In this document: one piece after another, positions 44,031-52,966 of the stretch | Layout of the letters: each line of letters opens with the position of its first letter | Position numbering within the stretch: position 1 is the stretch's first letter | Assembly: GCA_019456225.1 (NCBI GenBank) | Contig: VRUI01000014.1 | Coordinates: forward strand, 16,882-80,881 | Direction: 5' to 3' | Origin: Planctomycetota bacterium | GTDB lineage: Bacteria > Planctomycetota > Phycisphaerae > Sedimentisphaerales > Anaerohalosphaeraceae | Length of the DNA stretch: 64,000 nt | Made by a program: the position numbers and the translations under genes | Notes under the pieces: generated by a model | Database searches by the model: none | The model's input: the letters and a program-made list of their open reading frames with translations, nothing else | What the model was told of the DNA's origin: nothing

Positions 44031-46259
44031 CTACGGAGTTGATACTTTTTCCGGTTTATCCCCGATGTACCCCATCTCGTTGCAAATTTCCAGTATTCTC
44101 AGACCCTTAGGTGCGGCGTGTTTTGATCCGCTTGCGCCTCTTTTGACTACTATCGCAAATGCCAGTGCTCTGTTGGATTTGTCTTCGGCAAAACCTGCGA
44201 ACCAGGCATTGTATGGTTGTTGAGTTGATCCGGTTTTACCGAATAGCGTGATATTTCGTTTAGCGAACTTTTTGTTATATTTGAATTTGCTGTTTCTGAA
44301 AGCATTATATGCGGTTCCGCCTTTTTTATAGACAACCGCACTCATTCCGTCGCGAATGACACGAATTGTCGAGTTGGAAATTTTAAGGTCGATGGGGCGG
44401 TATTTTTTGTTTTCGGTGTCGCCGAGGAACAGACGCGGATTTCTAAACGTCCCTCCCCGTGCAAGGGTGGCCATCCCGTTTGCAACCTGCATAACGGTTA
44501 CTCGCATAGATGCCTGTCCGATCCCAAAGCGCCTTTTTTCGTGTGCCTCAAGCCTCGGCAGATCCTCTATACAATTGATGCGGTGCTCGTAACCAGCCGT
44601 ATAGGTTATTCCGCCTGCCTCCTGAAGTCTTCGGCCAGCTGCTTCGCTTTCGGTTCGTTTTAGTGCTTTAAGCAGACCGGGATAATGAGGCGGCATCAGG
44701 GTTTTGCGCCCGAACCCGAACCTGTAGAGCCAGCTTTGTATGACCTCCGATGGCATTCTGTCGGCTAACCTGGAAAAATAGATATTGCAGCTTCCGCGAA
44801 TTGCATTTCGACTGTTGTTACCACCCTGGCCTGCCCAGCGGCCATCGTGGTTGTATTTGTGGACGCGGTGGATAATGCAGTCGGGCCAGCCGCTTGGCGG
44901 ATTGCTGCCGTCACAATGGATGACCTCACCGGCTGTCACCTTGCCGGTTTCCAGTCCCATCGCCAGGAAGAAGGGCTTTATTACCGAACCTGGCGGGTAT
45001 GTTTCGTAGAGAGCCTTGTTTATGAACGGCTGGGTGGACGCGTCTTTGACAGCATCATTTACTTTCTTCTTTCGTATCTCTCTCAGGTCGTATGTAGGTA
45101 CCGAGACCATCGCCAGTATTTCACCGGTGGCTACGTCGATCACTACGGCCCCCATTTCGGCATTGGGGTCGGGGAAAATCGTTTTGTCAGATAGATAATA
45201 ATTGATGCGGTGCTGCAGTTCAATGTCGATCGAAAGGTGGATGTCTTCGCCAAACTGGGTTGGTTTTCTGCTTAGCAGTTCGTCGTCTCTGTTGTAGGTG
45301 ACCTCGCCTCGTTTACCGCGAAGGATAACCTCGCATGCTTCTTCGATACCGTTCTTGCCGGAATAATCCTCAGCGTTATAGAGCGAGTATACGTCTTTAG
45401 GGAAGAGGGCGTTTTCGTCGGTTTGTGCCGGGCCGACCCAGCCGATAAGCTGGCAGGCAGACGATGATTCGGGCTTGTATACTCTTTCGGTTATCGGTGA
45501 GATCTTTAGGCCTTCTATGCCCGTAAATTCTTCCTGGACTTCAAGCAGCAGTTCTTCGGGGATCTCGTAGATAGGGTGGAGCTGACGCATCTCTAAGAGA
45601 TCCAGATTCAACGCAAGTTTATATCGCTGGGCGTGGGCATTTGCTTTGCGCTGGGATGGGTGAGATGTTGTGTCTTTCGCGGCGAGACGTTCTTCAAAAT
45701 CTTTCATTGCCTGACTGTAAGGAACCTCTTTCTCTCTCGCCTTAAATTCCAGGTACAATTCGGATTGAGGAAAGGTCTTTTTCCACATGACGACTTCGCG
45801 AAGCTTCCATATCCCCCTGTTGATCTTGCCAATTTGTGACAGAAGCTTTTCCCTGCCAACGCCAAGTAGGCTGGTGCATTTGTCTATTGCGTTGTTAATG
45901 GCTGCGGTCTCTTCGGCGTATGTTTGGTGCATTTCAAATTTAGCATCATCAAAGCTCTTACCGTCTTTCATATTATTATAAATTGTCGCCGCCCAGAAAT
46001 CTTTATCCTTATATTTTGTCAGTTTATAACTGGCCATGACATAAAACTGGGGTTTGTCGATTGCAAGTTCCTTCATGCAGCGGTCATATATAGTCCCGCG
46101 AACCGTAGGCAGTTGTTCGGGGTTTTTTATCCGGGAATCGTGGATGATCTTCCTGGCCTCGGCTTTGCCGAAAACCTGCATATACGCCAGCCGACAAAAA
46201 CATAACGATATCGCGATGAAACAAAGAAATATAAAAAAATATAGTCGCTGTCTATACAT
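44031..46259 (-). CDS. mrdA: Elongation-specific penicillin-binding protein 2 (MrdA)
   Basis: A 742-residue class B PBP with an N-terminal anchor (about 7-27). The dimer region contains TVRGTIYDRCMKELA, and a long charged helical insertion (about 60-215) is larger than in most PBP2. The transpeptidase has S425-V-I-K428 in YPPGSVIKPF, SCN in RGSCNIYFSR and KTG in LFGKTGSTQQPYNAWFAGF. It works with MreBCD in side-wall synthesis. It is last in the mreB-C-D-mrdA operon. The ATG 46259 ribosome binding site (GAGG) lies in the edge of a CGGCC hairpin repeat. Confidence 0.93.
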   Translation of the reverse strand: MYRQRLYFFIFLCFIAISLCFCRLAYMQVFGKAEARKIIHDSRIKNPEQLPTVRGTIYDRCMKELAIDKPQFYVMASYKLTKYKDKDFWAATIYNNMKDGKSFDDAKFEMHQTYAEETAAINNAIDKCTSLLGVGREKLLSQIGKINRGIWKLREVVMWKKTFPQSELYLEFKAREKEVPYSQAMKDFEERLAAKDTTSHPSQRKANAHAQRYKLALNLDLLEMRQLHPIYEIPEELLLEVQEEFTGIEGLKISPITERVYKPESSSACQLIGWVGPAQTDENALFPKDVYSLYNAEDYSGKNGIEEACEVILRGKRGEVTYNRDDELLSRKPTQFGEDIHLSIDIELQHRINYYLSDKTIFPDPNAEMGAVVIDVATGEILAMVSVPTYDLREIRKKKVNDAVKDASTQPFINKALYETYPPGSVIKPFFLAMGLETGKVTAGEVIHCDGSNPPSGWPDCIIHRVHKYNHDGRWAGQGGNNSRNAIRGSCNIYFSRLADRMPSEVIQSWLYRFGFGRKTLMPPHYPGLLKALKRTESEAAGRRLQEAGGITYTAGYEHRINCIEDLPRLEAHEKRRFGIGQASMRVTVMQVANGMATLARGGTFRNPRLFLGDTENKKYRPIDLKISNSTIRVIRDGMSAVVYKKGGTAYNAFRNSKFKYNKKFAKRNITLFGKTGSTQQPYNAWFAGFAEDKSNRALAFAIVVKRGASGSKHAAPKGLRILEICNEMGYIGDKPEKVSTP

Positions 46260-46353
46260 AAAAAAGCCTCGGCCAAAGGCCGAATCCTAAATTAGTAATT
46301 AGTAATTCGTAATTCGTAATTCGTAATTACAAACTGACCGCCAGGTCAGTTTG
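46258..46353. repeat. Repeat block between mreD and mrdA
   Basis: CGGCC hairpin in minus orientation (46262-46287, copy 7), ATTAGTAATTAGTAATTCG and further ATTCGTA units (46291-46330), and CTGACC palindrome CAAACTGACC-GCCA-GGTCAGTTTG (46330-46353, copy 4). The last lies right after the mreD stop. Confidence 0.75.
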
Positions 46354-46358
46354 ACAAG

Positions 46359-46883
46359 CTATCTGTCTGTTTGCCTGGCGTAGTGGGGCGGTTCGATTAC
46401 GAGCATATTGAATATTGCTTTCAGCCCCAGCCAGATCAACGGGCCAATTAACGCCGAATACAGTGTGGTCATCACGATTACCGCAAAGCTGTTTAGCGTC
46501 TGACCGGATAGTTTCCTGTATATCATCGCTTCTGCCATTGTCCCTGCCAGAAGACCCGACACAAAAATGCATATCGCCTGGAAGATCAGCCTCTTCATGA
46601 TGACCTGGCCCCGCAGAAAGGAGATCGCTGTCCCTATAATCCCAAAGCTTACCGTGTGCGGGCCCATAACCATCGAAGATGAGGATATATCGGCGGCGAG
46701 ACCTATGGCAAAAGAACAGGCCATAGCTTCGGAAGTTTCGCAATTGATCGCAAAGAAGACCATCACAATAAGCATCAGTTCAGGCTTGATGTTATAGTCG
46801 CCAAAAGAGATGAAATCCAGTACGCTGCTCGACGCGACAAGCATGAAGACCGCAAGGACGATAATAAACGGTATCCATCTCAT
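46359..46883 (-). CDS. mreD: Rod shape-determining protein MreD
   Basis: A 174-residue inner-membrane protein with about five membrane segments. Family-like features are the early polar-aromatic helix, MVMGPHTVSFGIIGT (like the LGLHAL motif of MreD) and the conserved gene order mreB-mreC-mreD. It starts at the base after the mreC stop, so the two are translated together. Confidence 0.85.
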   Translation of the reverse strand: MRWIPFIIVLAVFMLVASSSVLDFISFGDYNIKPELMLIVMVFFAINCETSEAMACSFAIGLAADISSSSMVMGPHTVSFGIIGTAISFLRGQVIMKRLIFQAICIFVSGLLAGTMAEAMIYRKLSGQTLNSFAVIVMTTLYSALIGPLIWLGLKAIFNMLVIEPPHYARQTDR

Positions 46884-47753
46884 TTATTCGCCCTCTTCGT
46901 CGCTGGTAGTGTCCATGTCGATGATTACAATCGCAACGTCTGTCAGTGCTCTGATGTCGACGACAGGTGTGATGGTAATGTCCCAGAGCAGTGGGTCCTG
47001 ATCGTCGGGCTTAATCGCAATTATTTGACCGACCACCAGCGGAGTCTCAAGAAAACCGAATTTGCGTTTGGCGTATACTGAATCATCGACTCGTATATCA
47101 TATTGTTTTCTCACGATCAGCGGGATATTTGCCTGCAATTTCAGGATATTTGCCTGGATCTTATTGTTGCCCCACATAATACCGCTGATTCCGAGATCAC
47201 TCCCGTCACGCCATATCTCGACCTTAATATTGTGGTTTGCGTCGGTGACAAGCTTAACTCGCGACATGGTTTTTGAAAGTTCGCTTATCGTGCCGATCAC
47301 GCTGCCGGCAAGACCGGTCTCAGGATCGGGTTCTGTAGAAAGGACATATTGGCCCTTCTTGAGGCCATCGTCGGAACCCTTGCTGATTATCAGTTCGTTT
47401 AGTTGTCCTTCAAGGGTTATTTTGCTGACGTTTGCAATGACAATAGCAGGCCCCGGCTTGGGCAGTTTTTGACGTATGCCTGACAGTATTCGGTTCTTTT
47501 CAATGATAACCTCAAGGTCTGCCTGAAGGTTTTTATATTGGACAAGCAGTTTATCGTATTCGGATTTTTTGACGGTGTCGTTTTTAGACGGATTGGACCT
47601 CGGAATGAGATTGACGATGGGGCTTGTTATTTTGACGAAAAAGTAATTAACCCGGGCGGTGTATTTCTGGGGCAGTAAAAGCAGAACATTAGCGCCGATA
47701 AGAAGGGCGATAAAAACCACCCCGCTAGTAAATTTGATCTTATTCCTCGCCAT
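46884..47753 (-). CDS. mreC: Rod shape-determining protein MreC
   Basis: A 289-residue bitopic protein: membrane anchor about 8-27, a coiled coil (about 60-95, SEYDKLLVQYKNLQADLE), then the beta-barrel periplasmic domains with ELIISKGSDDGLKKGQYVL and GLAGSVIGTISELSKTMSRVKLVTD, typical of MreC. It bridges MreB and PBP2. It abuts mreD. Confidence 0.92.
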   Translation of the reverse strand: MARNKIKFTSGVVFIALLIGANVLLLLPQKYTARVNYFFVKITSPIVNLIPRSNPSKNDTVKKSEYDKLLVQYKNLQADLEVIIEKNRILSGIRQKLPKPGPAIVIANVSKITLEGQLNELIISKGSDDGLKKGQYVLSTEPDPETGLAGSVIGTISELSKTMSRVKLVTDANHNIKVEIWRDGSDLGISGIMWGNNKIQANILKLQANIPLIVRKQYDIRVDDSVYAKRKFGFLETPLVVGQIIAIKPDDQDPLLWDITITPVVDIRALTDVAIVIIDMDTTSDEEGE

Positions 47754-47809
47754 ACAATGAAACTTTTATTAAATTGAAAACCCCACAATGAATTATAAAT
47801 TATAATTCC

Positions 47810-48865
47810 CTAGTCCCAGCCGTACCCGTTCTGGTCGAGGGTGTCCTTCCAGAGTTCCAGGTTTTCCAGGTAGACGCTTGTTCCGCGTGCAACGCAGGAG
47901 AGGGGATCTTCGACCGTGATGACCTTAAGCCCGGTCGCGTTAGAGATTACCGCGTCCATGCCTCGCAGAAGAGATCCGCCTCCGCACAGATGCACACCGT
48001 TTTCGATGAGGTCGGCCGCAAGTTCAGGCTCTGCTTTTTCCAGTGTTCGCATGACGGTTTCGATAATGCCTGCGATAGGCTCGCGAAGGGCTTCGCGAAT
48101 TTCCTCGCTTGTGATAACAATTTTTCGCGGCAAGCCAGATATAGTATCACGCCCGGCGACCTCCATCGTCAATTCCTGTTCCAGCGCCGCAGCCGATCCG
48201 ATCTGTATCTTGACCTTTTCTGCTCGCGGTTCGCCGATCAGCAGGTTGTATGTTCTCTTTAGATGATTGATAAGAGCTTCGTCGAAGTTGTCGCCGCCGA
48301 TCCTGATGGATTCGCACGTGCTTATGTCTGCAAGGCTCATAATGGCAACTTCGGTGGTTCCGCCGCCGATGTCGACGATCATAGAAGCCGTAGGCTCTGT
48401 TATCGGAAGCCCCGCACCGATACCGGCTGCCATCGGTTCGTCAACCAGATAAACCTTGCGTGCGCCGGCGCGTTCGGCACTGTCGATTACCGCTCGTCTT
48501 TCGACGGCGGTAATTCCGCTGGGAACTGCGATAACGACGCGGGGGCGTACAAGCCCCGTTCCGCCGTGGACTTTTCTGATGAAATAGCCCAGCATGGCTT
48601 CTGTGATTTCGAAGTCGCTGATAACTCCGTCTTTCAGGGGACGTATCGCTGAGATCGAACCGGGGGTTTTGCCAAGCATCTCGCGAGCGACAAGGCCTAC
48701 AGCCTCGCCGTTGCTCAATACGTGGTTTGTTCCCTTACGAACGGCGACGACGGAAGGCTCGTTTAATACGATCCCTTCATTCCGAACGCATACGAGGGTG
48801 TTACAGGTACCGAGATCGATACCCATATCCATGCTGAACCAGCCCAGAATTGTGTCGAATATCAC
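47810..48865 (-). CDS. mreB: Rod shape-determining protein MreB
   Basis: A 351-residue bacterial actin: MDMGIDLGTCNTLVCV (phosphate 1), VVIAVPSGITAVERRAV, VDIGGGTTEVAIMSL (phosphate 2) and LCGGGSLLRGMDAVI (adenosine motif). It forms filaments under the inner membrane that guide side-wall synthesis. It starts at GTG 48865 with GGGAG upstream. Confidence 0.97.
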   Translation of the reverse strand: MIFDTILGWFSMDMGIDLGTCNTLVCVRNEGIVLNEPSVVAVRKGTNHVLSNGEAVGLVAREMLGKTPGSISAIRPLKDGVISDFEITEAMLGYFIRKVHGGTGLVRPRVVIAVPSGITAVERRAVIDSAERAGARKVYLVDEPMAAGIGAGLPITEPTASMIVDIGGGTTEVAIMSLADISTCESIRIGGDNFDEALINHLKRTYNLLIGEPRAEKVKIQIGSAAALEQELTMEVAGRDTISGLPRKIVITSEEIREALREPIAGIIETVMRTLEKAEPELAADLIENGVHLCGGGSLLRGMDAVISNATGLKVITVEDPLSCVARGTSVYLENLELWKDTLDQNGYGWD

Positions 48866-48948
48866 TGTGACTCCCTTCAGTTGTCAGGATAATCATAAAC
48901 TAAGAAGTTATCTCAAAGAAAACAGGCTTTTAGCACGGACTCGAAGTC

Positions 48949-49107
48949 TTAAAAACGAGGTGCTTCAACTATCTTGAAGATCTCTCCATAATATGTAAAA
49001 CAAGTGTAAGCGATAAATGCCGCCGAGGCAACAACAATCCCTGTACTCAGAGCTAAAATCGCGGTAAAAATATCACTTGTTGTTTTAACAGTTTTATTTG
49101 GTTTCAT
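48949..49107 (-). CDS. 52-residue single-span membrane protein upstream of mreB
   Basis: A short ORF read directly from the sequence: ATG 49107, TAA at 48949-48951. The N-terminus is basic (MKPNKTVKTTSD). One membrane segment follows (about 13-36, IFTAILALSTGIVVASAAFI), then YTCFTYYGEIFKIVEAPRF. The ATG comes two bases after the stop of the upstream coiled-coil gene, so it is translationally coupled and likely real. I recognise no family; the link to cell-shape genes is positional. Confidence 0.6.
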   Translation of the reverse strand: MKPNKTVKTTSDIFTAILALSTGIVVASAAFIAYTCFTYYGEIFKIVEAPRF

Positions 49108-49109
49108 AA

Positions 49110-49982
49110 TTACAGCTCATTACTTACAGTATCGCCGATTTTCGGCTGTTCGGTGTCTTGAAGTAGAAGTTCGACAACGCCTGCCGACTTATTAGTGTCG
49201 ACGGATGATATTTTTATATCGCAGATAAATAGATCACCGCGAGTTATGTGGAAGACGGTTTTTTTGCTGACTCCGTCGGCAGAACCGATGGATATCACAA
49301 CATCCTTTCCCGATACTTCTTTTACTACGCCTTTTAGAGCAACATCGGTCGGTGCAGGAGGTGCTTCTACAGCGAAATCTTTAACTATTGTAACCGGATA
49401 CTCGTCTGAGGTGATCGGATTACCACGGGACAATGCAGCGATCTTAGCTTCGTTGATAGCCTTTTGTTCGATGAGGTGTTTAACATTTGCATTAAGCTTG
49501 TCGATATACACGATCTTCTCGGACTGATTGGCTTCGCTTGTGCTAAGCTGGGCCAGCAGTTTGGTCCTGTCAGCGAGCGCCTTTGTTAATTTATCCTGAA
49601 TGAGATCGCGAGTCGTATGGGCGATGGCGATTGTGGACTCTAATCCAGTCAATATCCCGCTGATAGTTTTATACCGGATCTCAATATCGTCTTTATCGGT
49701 TTGGATCTTGCGTTTGGCCAGTGCCAAAGTGCTTAGCTGAATCTTGAGATCCTGTATCGTCGCCAGGAGCACATTTCTTTCCTGATCCGTTTGAGAGGAT
49801 TTCTCTTGGTAACGCTGATCAAACAAAGCCGTTTCATCCTGAAAAGTTTTTATATCTTCAGCCTGGTTTTTGGCAAGTTCTTTGAAATTGTCAGTTGTAG
49901 CGACGAAAGTTACCATCGTCCCCGACAGAAATATCGACGACAAAGACAACAACACTATCAGGACTTTTGTAAGAGTACTCAA
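49110..49982 (-). CDS. Membrane-anchored coiled-coil protein upstream of mreBCD
   Basis: A 290-residue protein: membrane segment about 7-28, a long coiled coil (about 35-195) with heptads rich in Lys, Leu and Glu, then a C-terminal beta domain (about 215-290, KGVVKEVSGKDVVISIGSADGVSKKTVFHI). This domain, with 'GSADGV' followed by a strand and 'KIGDTV', looks like the barrel of MreC/FlgT-type proteins. It is anchored outside the inner membrane. TTG 49982 has GGAG eight bases upstream. It heads the operon leading to mreB. Confidence 0.7.
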   Translation of the reverse strand: MSTLTKVLIVLLSLSSIFLSGTMVTFVATTDNFKELAKNQAEDIKTFQDETALFDQRYQEKSSQTDQERNVLLATIQDLKIQLSTLALAKRKIQTDKDDIEIRYKTISGILTGLESTIAIAHTTRDLIQDKLTKALADRTKLLAQLSTSEANQSEKIVYIDKLNANVKHLIEQKAINEAKIAALSRGNPITSDEYPVTIVKDFAVEAPPAPTDVALKGVVKEVSGKDVVISIGSADGVSKKTVFHITRGDLFICDIKISSVDTNKSAGVVELLLQDTEQPKIGDTVSNEL

Positions 49983-50003
49983 ATTATTTGCTCCTTATTC
50001 TAG

Positions 50004-50034
50004 ATTATACCACACATTTGCAGATTGCCGTCAA
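50004..50034 (-). promoter_or_regulatory. Promoter upstream of the coiled-coil/mre operon
   Basis: On the minus strand TTGACG (50034-50029) and a perfect TATAAT (50009-50004), spacer 19 bases. The leader is about 15-20 bases. Confidence 0.6.
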
Positions 50035-50201
50035 ACGCAGCTTATCCGACGATATAATATCACCACTGATTTTACATTATTTTGTAAGCACGGTCAAGTT
50101 TTTTATGTTTTGTAATGAAATTTTTGTCACAGTTATGCATATTACATTAAATTGCTGCATCTAAGCGGTGTTTATAATGCAAAAAAGCTGCCGGCTCTTT
50201 T

Positions 50202-51215
50202 CTATTTTGTCAGCAATAATACAGCTTGTGCGGCTCGAAGTTGAACATCTTTGTTTCCTGACTTTAAGAGTATTGGGATGTATTTTTTCAGTTCAGGTCC
50301 GCCAATGCGTCCTATTGCCATAGCCGCCAGCCGATCTGTCTGTCCTTTTGATTTGGTGTCAAGCCGCGGGCGTATTATTGTAAAATAGTTAATAACCGCG
50401 TTCTTTCCGCTATAATCGAACATTCTGCCAAGCTGCTCGGCAGCGAAAAGCCGTAATTCGACCATTTCATCGACAAGCATAGTCTTTATAGCGGTTCTTG
50501 ATTGTTCCGTATTCAGCAGCCTCATGCCTTTTATTCCGCTTATCTTGTCGTCGGAGTATTTACTTACCAGTAAGGTCCAGAGTCTTTGGTAGGTAGCCTT
50601 CTTGTCGACATCCAACATCGCCAAAGCTTCGGCCACCTGAATCTTGACCATATAAGTTGTATCTTTGTCGGTCATTACCCATTTAAGGTGTCTATGTGCG
50701 TTTTTTTTCCCAAGTTTTCCAAGTAAAAGTGCTGCATTTGCACGAATTGTCTGATCCGGGTTTTTTAATTGCTCAATTATGACAGAATCGAGGTTTTCTT
50801 TGCCCATTTTTGTCAGGGTAAATGCGGCGGCGATTCTGGCGTTTATGTTCTTGTCTTTCAGAAGCGGCTTGACTGAAAGGGCACCGGGTTTATAATTCAT
50901 GTCTCCAATGGCCATTGCGGCGATAAATCTTACACCGAATTTCTCGTCTTTCAGCAGTCTGACAACAGATGGCATCATGTCTTTTCTGCCGGTTTCGGAG
51001 ACAACCTCGATAGCATGGGCCCTGATAAGACCGCTTTTGCTTGAAAGGCTGCGATGGAGTATTGAATTCGCTTTTTCACGGAGACTCATCACATCAAAAT
51101 TGTTTTTCTGTATATTACTGTTTCTGGTAGAAAAATTTTGTGAATTTTGATTTTCCTGACAGCCAACTGTTAGGAACATCGTTATTGAAACTGCTGCTAT
51201 GAGCACTTTTTTCAC
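50202..51215 (-). CDS. HEAT-repeat lipoprotein
   Basis: A 337-residue lipoprotein (lipobox TVGC, Cys 19). Residues about 55-337 are tandem HEAT-type helical repeats, e.g. IRAHAIEVVSETGRKDMMP, VRFIAAMAIGDMN, ARIAAAFTLTKMGKEN, IRANAALLLGKLG. Such solenoids bind proteins; the partner is unknown. It starts at GTG 51215, overlapping the lnt stop by a GTGA motif, so it is coupled to lnt, the enzyme that finishes lipoproteins. Confidence 0.8.
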   Translation of the reverse strand: MKKVLIAAVSITMFLTVGCQENQNSQNFSTRNSNIQKNNFDVMSLREKANSILHRSLSSKSGLIRAHAIEVVSETGRKDMMPSVVRLLKDEKFGVRFIAAMAIGDMNYKPGALSVKPLLKDKNINARIAAAFTLTKMGKENLDSVIIEQLKNPDQTIRANAALLLGKLGKKNAHRHLKWVMTDKDTTYMVKIQVAEALAMLDVDKKATYQRLWTLLVSKYSDDKISGIKGMRLLNTEQSRTAIKTMLVDEMVELRLFAAEQLGRMFDYSGKNAVINYFTIIRPRLDTKSKGQTDRLAAMAIGRIGGPELKKYIPILLKSGNKDVQLRAAQAVLLLTK

Positions 51216-52966
51216 TTATTGGCCTTTCGCTTCATATATTTGGATTTCAATAATTTCTCAAGAAACATTGCCGCAAGTATCGCGACAAACGATCCGGCAG
51301 CATATATATCGGGCCATTTGCCATGTTTGCTGAAGAAAGTTACCCTTTTATCTATGAATATTTTGTCGACGAACCAGCCTTCGACACATTCCCTGTCCAT
51401 AGCCTTTTGCGGCAGGTCGCCTCCGGCATAGCCGTCTACGATCCTTCCGACCGGGTCGACAAGGCAGCTAATTCCCGTATTTACGCTCCTGATGATACTG
51501 ATACGGTTCTCAATGGCCCGAAAAACGCTTATCGCAGTCCTCTGACTCAGCTCGCCGCTCGGGCTCATTTTGCCGCTTTTTTTGTCGTATTTAACATACC
51601 ACCCGTCATTGCTGATGTTGATCAGCCAGTCACTTTTTTTGTTGCCGGCTTCGTCAACGACCATTTTTCGAGTAACTTCCGGGTCCGTGTCTTCATAGCA
51701 GATCAAACAGCCGAAGTGGTATTGCTTTTCGCCGGAGTCCATATCGAAGGCCGTGTACTCGGTTCCGCGGGTCAGACTGTAGTCATAGTCGAACGGGCTG
51801 AAGAAGCGGAATACCTTATATATGAACGGAGCCGATTTCTTACATGGGATATACTCGCCGAATGGAACCAGGTGTATCTTGTCGAATCTTTTCGGATCCT
51901 GTTTGCCGTCTGGGCGGTAGAGGTACGCCGAGTTAAACTGTTCTGTGACGTTAAAACGATTATTGATAACATACGGATACTCTATAGTTGCCGCGTGCGA
52001 TCCGAAAAATACGTATCCGCGTCCCATAGTGTGTTTCGAGATCATCTCGTTATACAAATCACCGGGGTTAGGTTGATTGTATTTTTTAAGAACTTTGGTA
52101 TACGATTTGTTCATGGTGGCAAGGACGATGGTTTCCGGCCAGGCGACCAGTTCAGCACCGGCGTCGAAACATTTGTTGCTTTTGTCGATCAGGTCGTTAA
52201 GAATATCCTCGCCGTTGTCGGCAAGCTCTTTGACATAAGACGGAATGTTAGGCTGAACGGAACCGATGACAGGTCCTTCGCTCATATATTTTGCAGATTG
52301 ACCGATACGATACTTGCCATAGGTCATAACGCTAAGCAAAACAAAAACAGTAACCGAAACCTTAACCGCATTGATAATCCACGTAGGGTGGGCCATGCCC
52401 ACGCTGTTTCCTTTGCTATTGCGCTTTTTCCGCCAATCAATAATAAGATCACAAATCAATCCGTTAACCATAGCAACAACAAAAGAAACCCCCGTCGCCC
52501 CGAAGATATCGGCAAACTGTATCAGCGTGGTATTTGCATACTGACTATGCCCAAGCAGCCGCCAGCTGAAACCGGTGATCAAAATTCCCTGCCACGCCTC
52601 AGCGCCGATGATAAGCACCGGCAGGGCGACAATAAGCGGAAATCTCTTACGCCGACAATAACGAATACAGATAGCCAGTATCGGCCAGTAAAGACCAAGA
52701 TAAATACAAAATCCGATATACCCCGGAACAGTAACAAGAGTAAGCCACCAAAGGTTCCCAAGCCAGTAAACAGTAGCAACAAACCCGCTGATAAGAACCA
52801 TAGCAAAGGTCTTAGACTCCTGACGGCAGGCCAAAACAAAAGGAACCAAAGCAACCCAGGCAAGAAAATGCAAAGTATGCGGAACCTGAATAAAGGTAAG
52901 CATAAAAGCACTAACCGCAAAAAGCGCCAGTTGAACCGCAGGTTTTTTAAGCTTTGTTATCTCCAA
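51212..52966 (-). CDS. lnt: Apolipoprotein N-acyltransferase Lnt
   Basis: A 584-residue enzyme that adds the third acyl chain to lipoproteins. About six N-terminal membrane segments are followed by a nitrilase domain with the expected triad: E278 (AWPETIV), K363 (DKIHLVPFGEY) and C423 (GCLICYEDTDPE). A last membrane segment lies near the end. Residues about 187-197 (NSVGMAHPT) are encoded by a copy of the GTAGGGTGGGC repeat. It starts at TTG 52966 inside the end of the methyltransferase gene; no ATG fits the N-terminus. It is coupled to the HEAT-repeat lipoprotein. Confidence 0.93.
   Translation of the reverse strand: MEITKLKKPAVQLALFAVSAFMLTFIQVPHTLHFLAWVALVPFVLACRQESKTFAMVLISGFVATVYWLGNLWWLTLVTVPGYIGFCIYLGLYWPILAICIRYCRRKRFPLIVALPVLIIGAEAWQGILITGFSWRLLGHSQYANTTLIQFADIFGATGVSFVVAMVNGLICDLIIDWRKKRNSKGNSVGMAHPTWIINAVKVSVTVFVLLSVMTYGKYRIGQSAKYMSEGPVIGSVQPNIPSYVKELADNGEDILNDLIDKSNKCFDAGAELVAWPETIVLATMNKSYTKVLKKYNQPNPGDLYNEMISKHTMGRGYVFFGSHAATIEYPYVINNRFNVTEQFNSAYLYRPDGKQDPKRFDKIHLVPFGEYIPCKKSAPFIYKVFRFFSPFDYDYSLTRGTEYTAFDMDSGEKQYHFGCLICYEDTDPEVTRKMVVDEAGNKKSDWLINISNDGWYVKYDKKSGKMSPSGELSQRTAISVFRAIENRISIIRSVNTGISCLVDPVGRIVDGYAGGDLPQKAMDRECVEGWFVDKIFIDKRVTFFSKHGKWPDIYAAGSFVAILAAMFLEKLLKSKYMKRKANK
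52384..52407. repeat. GTAGGGTGGGCCATGCCC repeat inside lnt
   Basis: GTAGGGTGGGCCATGCCCAC matches the intergenic copy at 8353-8373 but lies within the lnt coding sequence, read in frame as VGMAHPT, in the loop between membrane helices. Confidence 0.8.
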
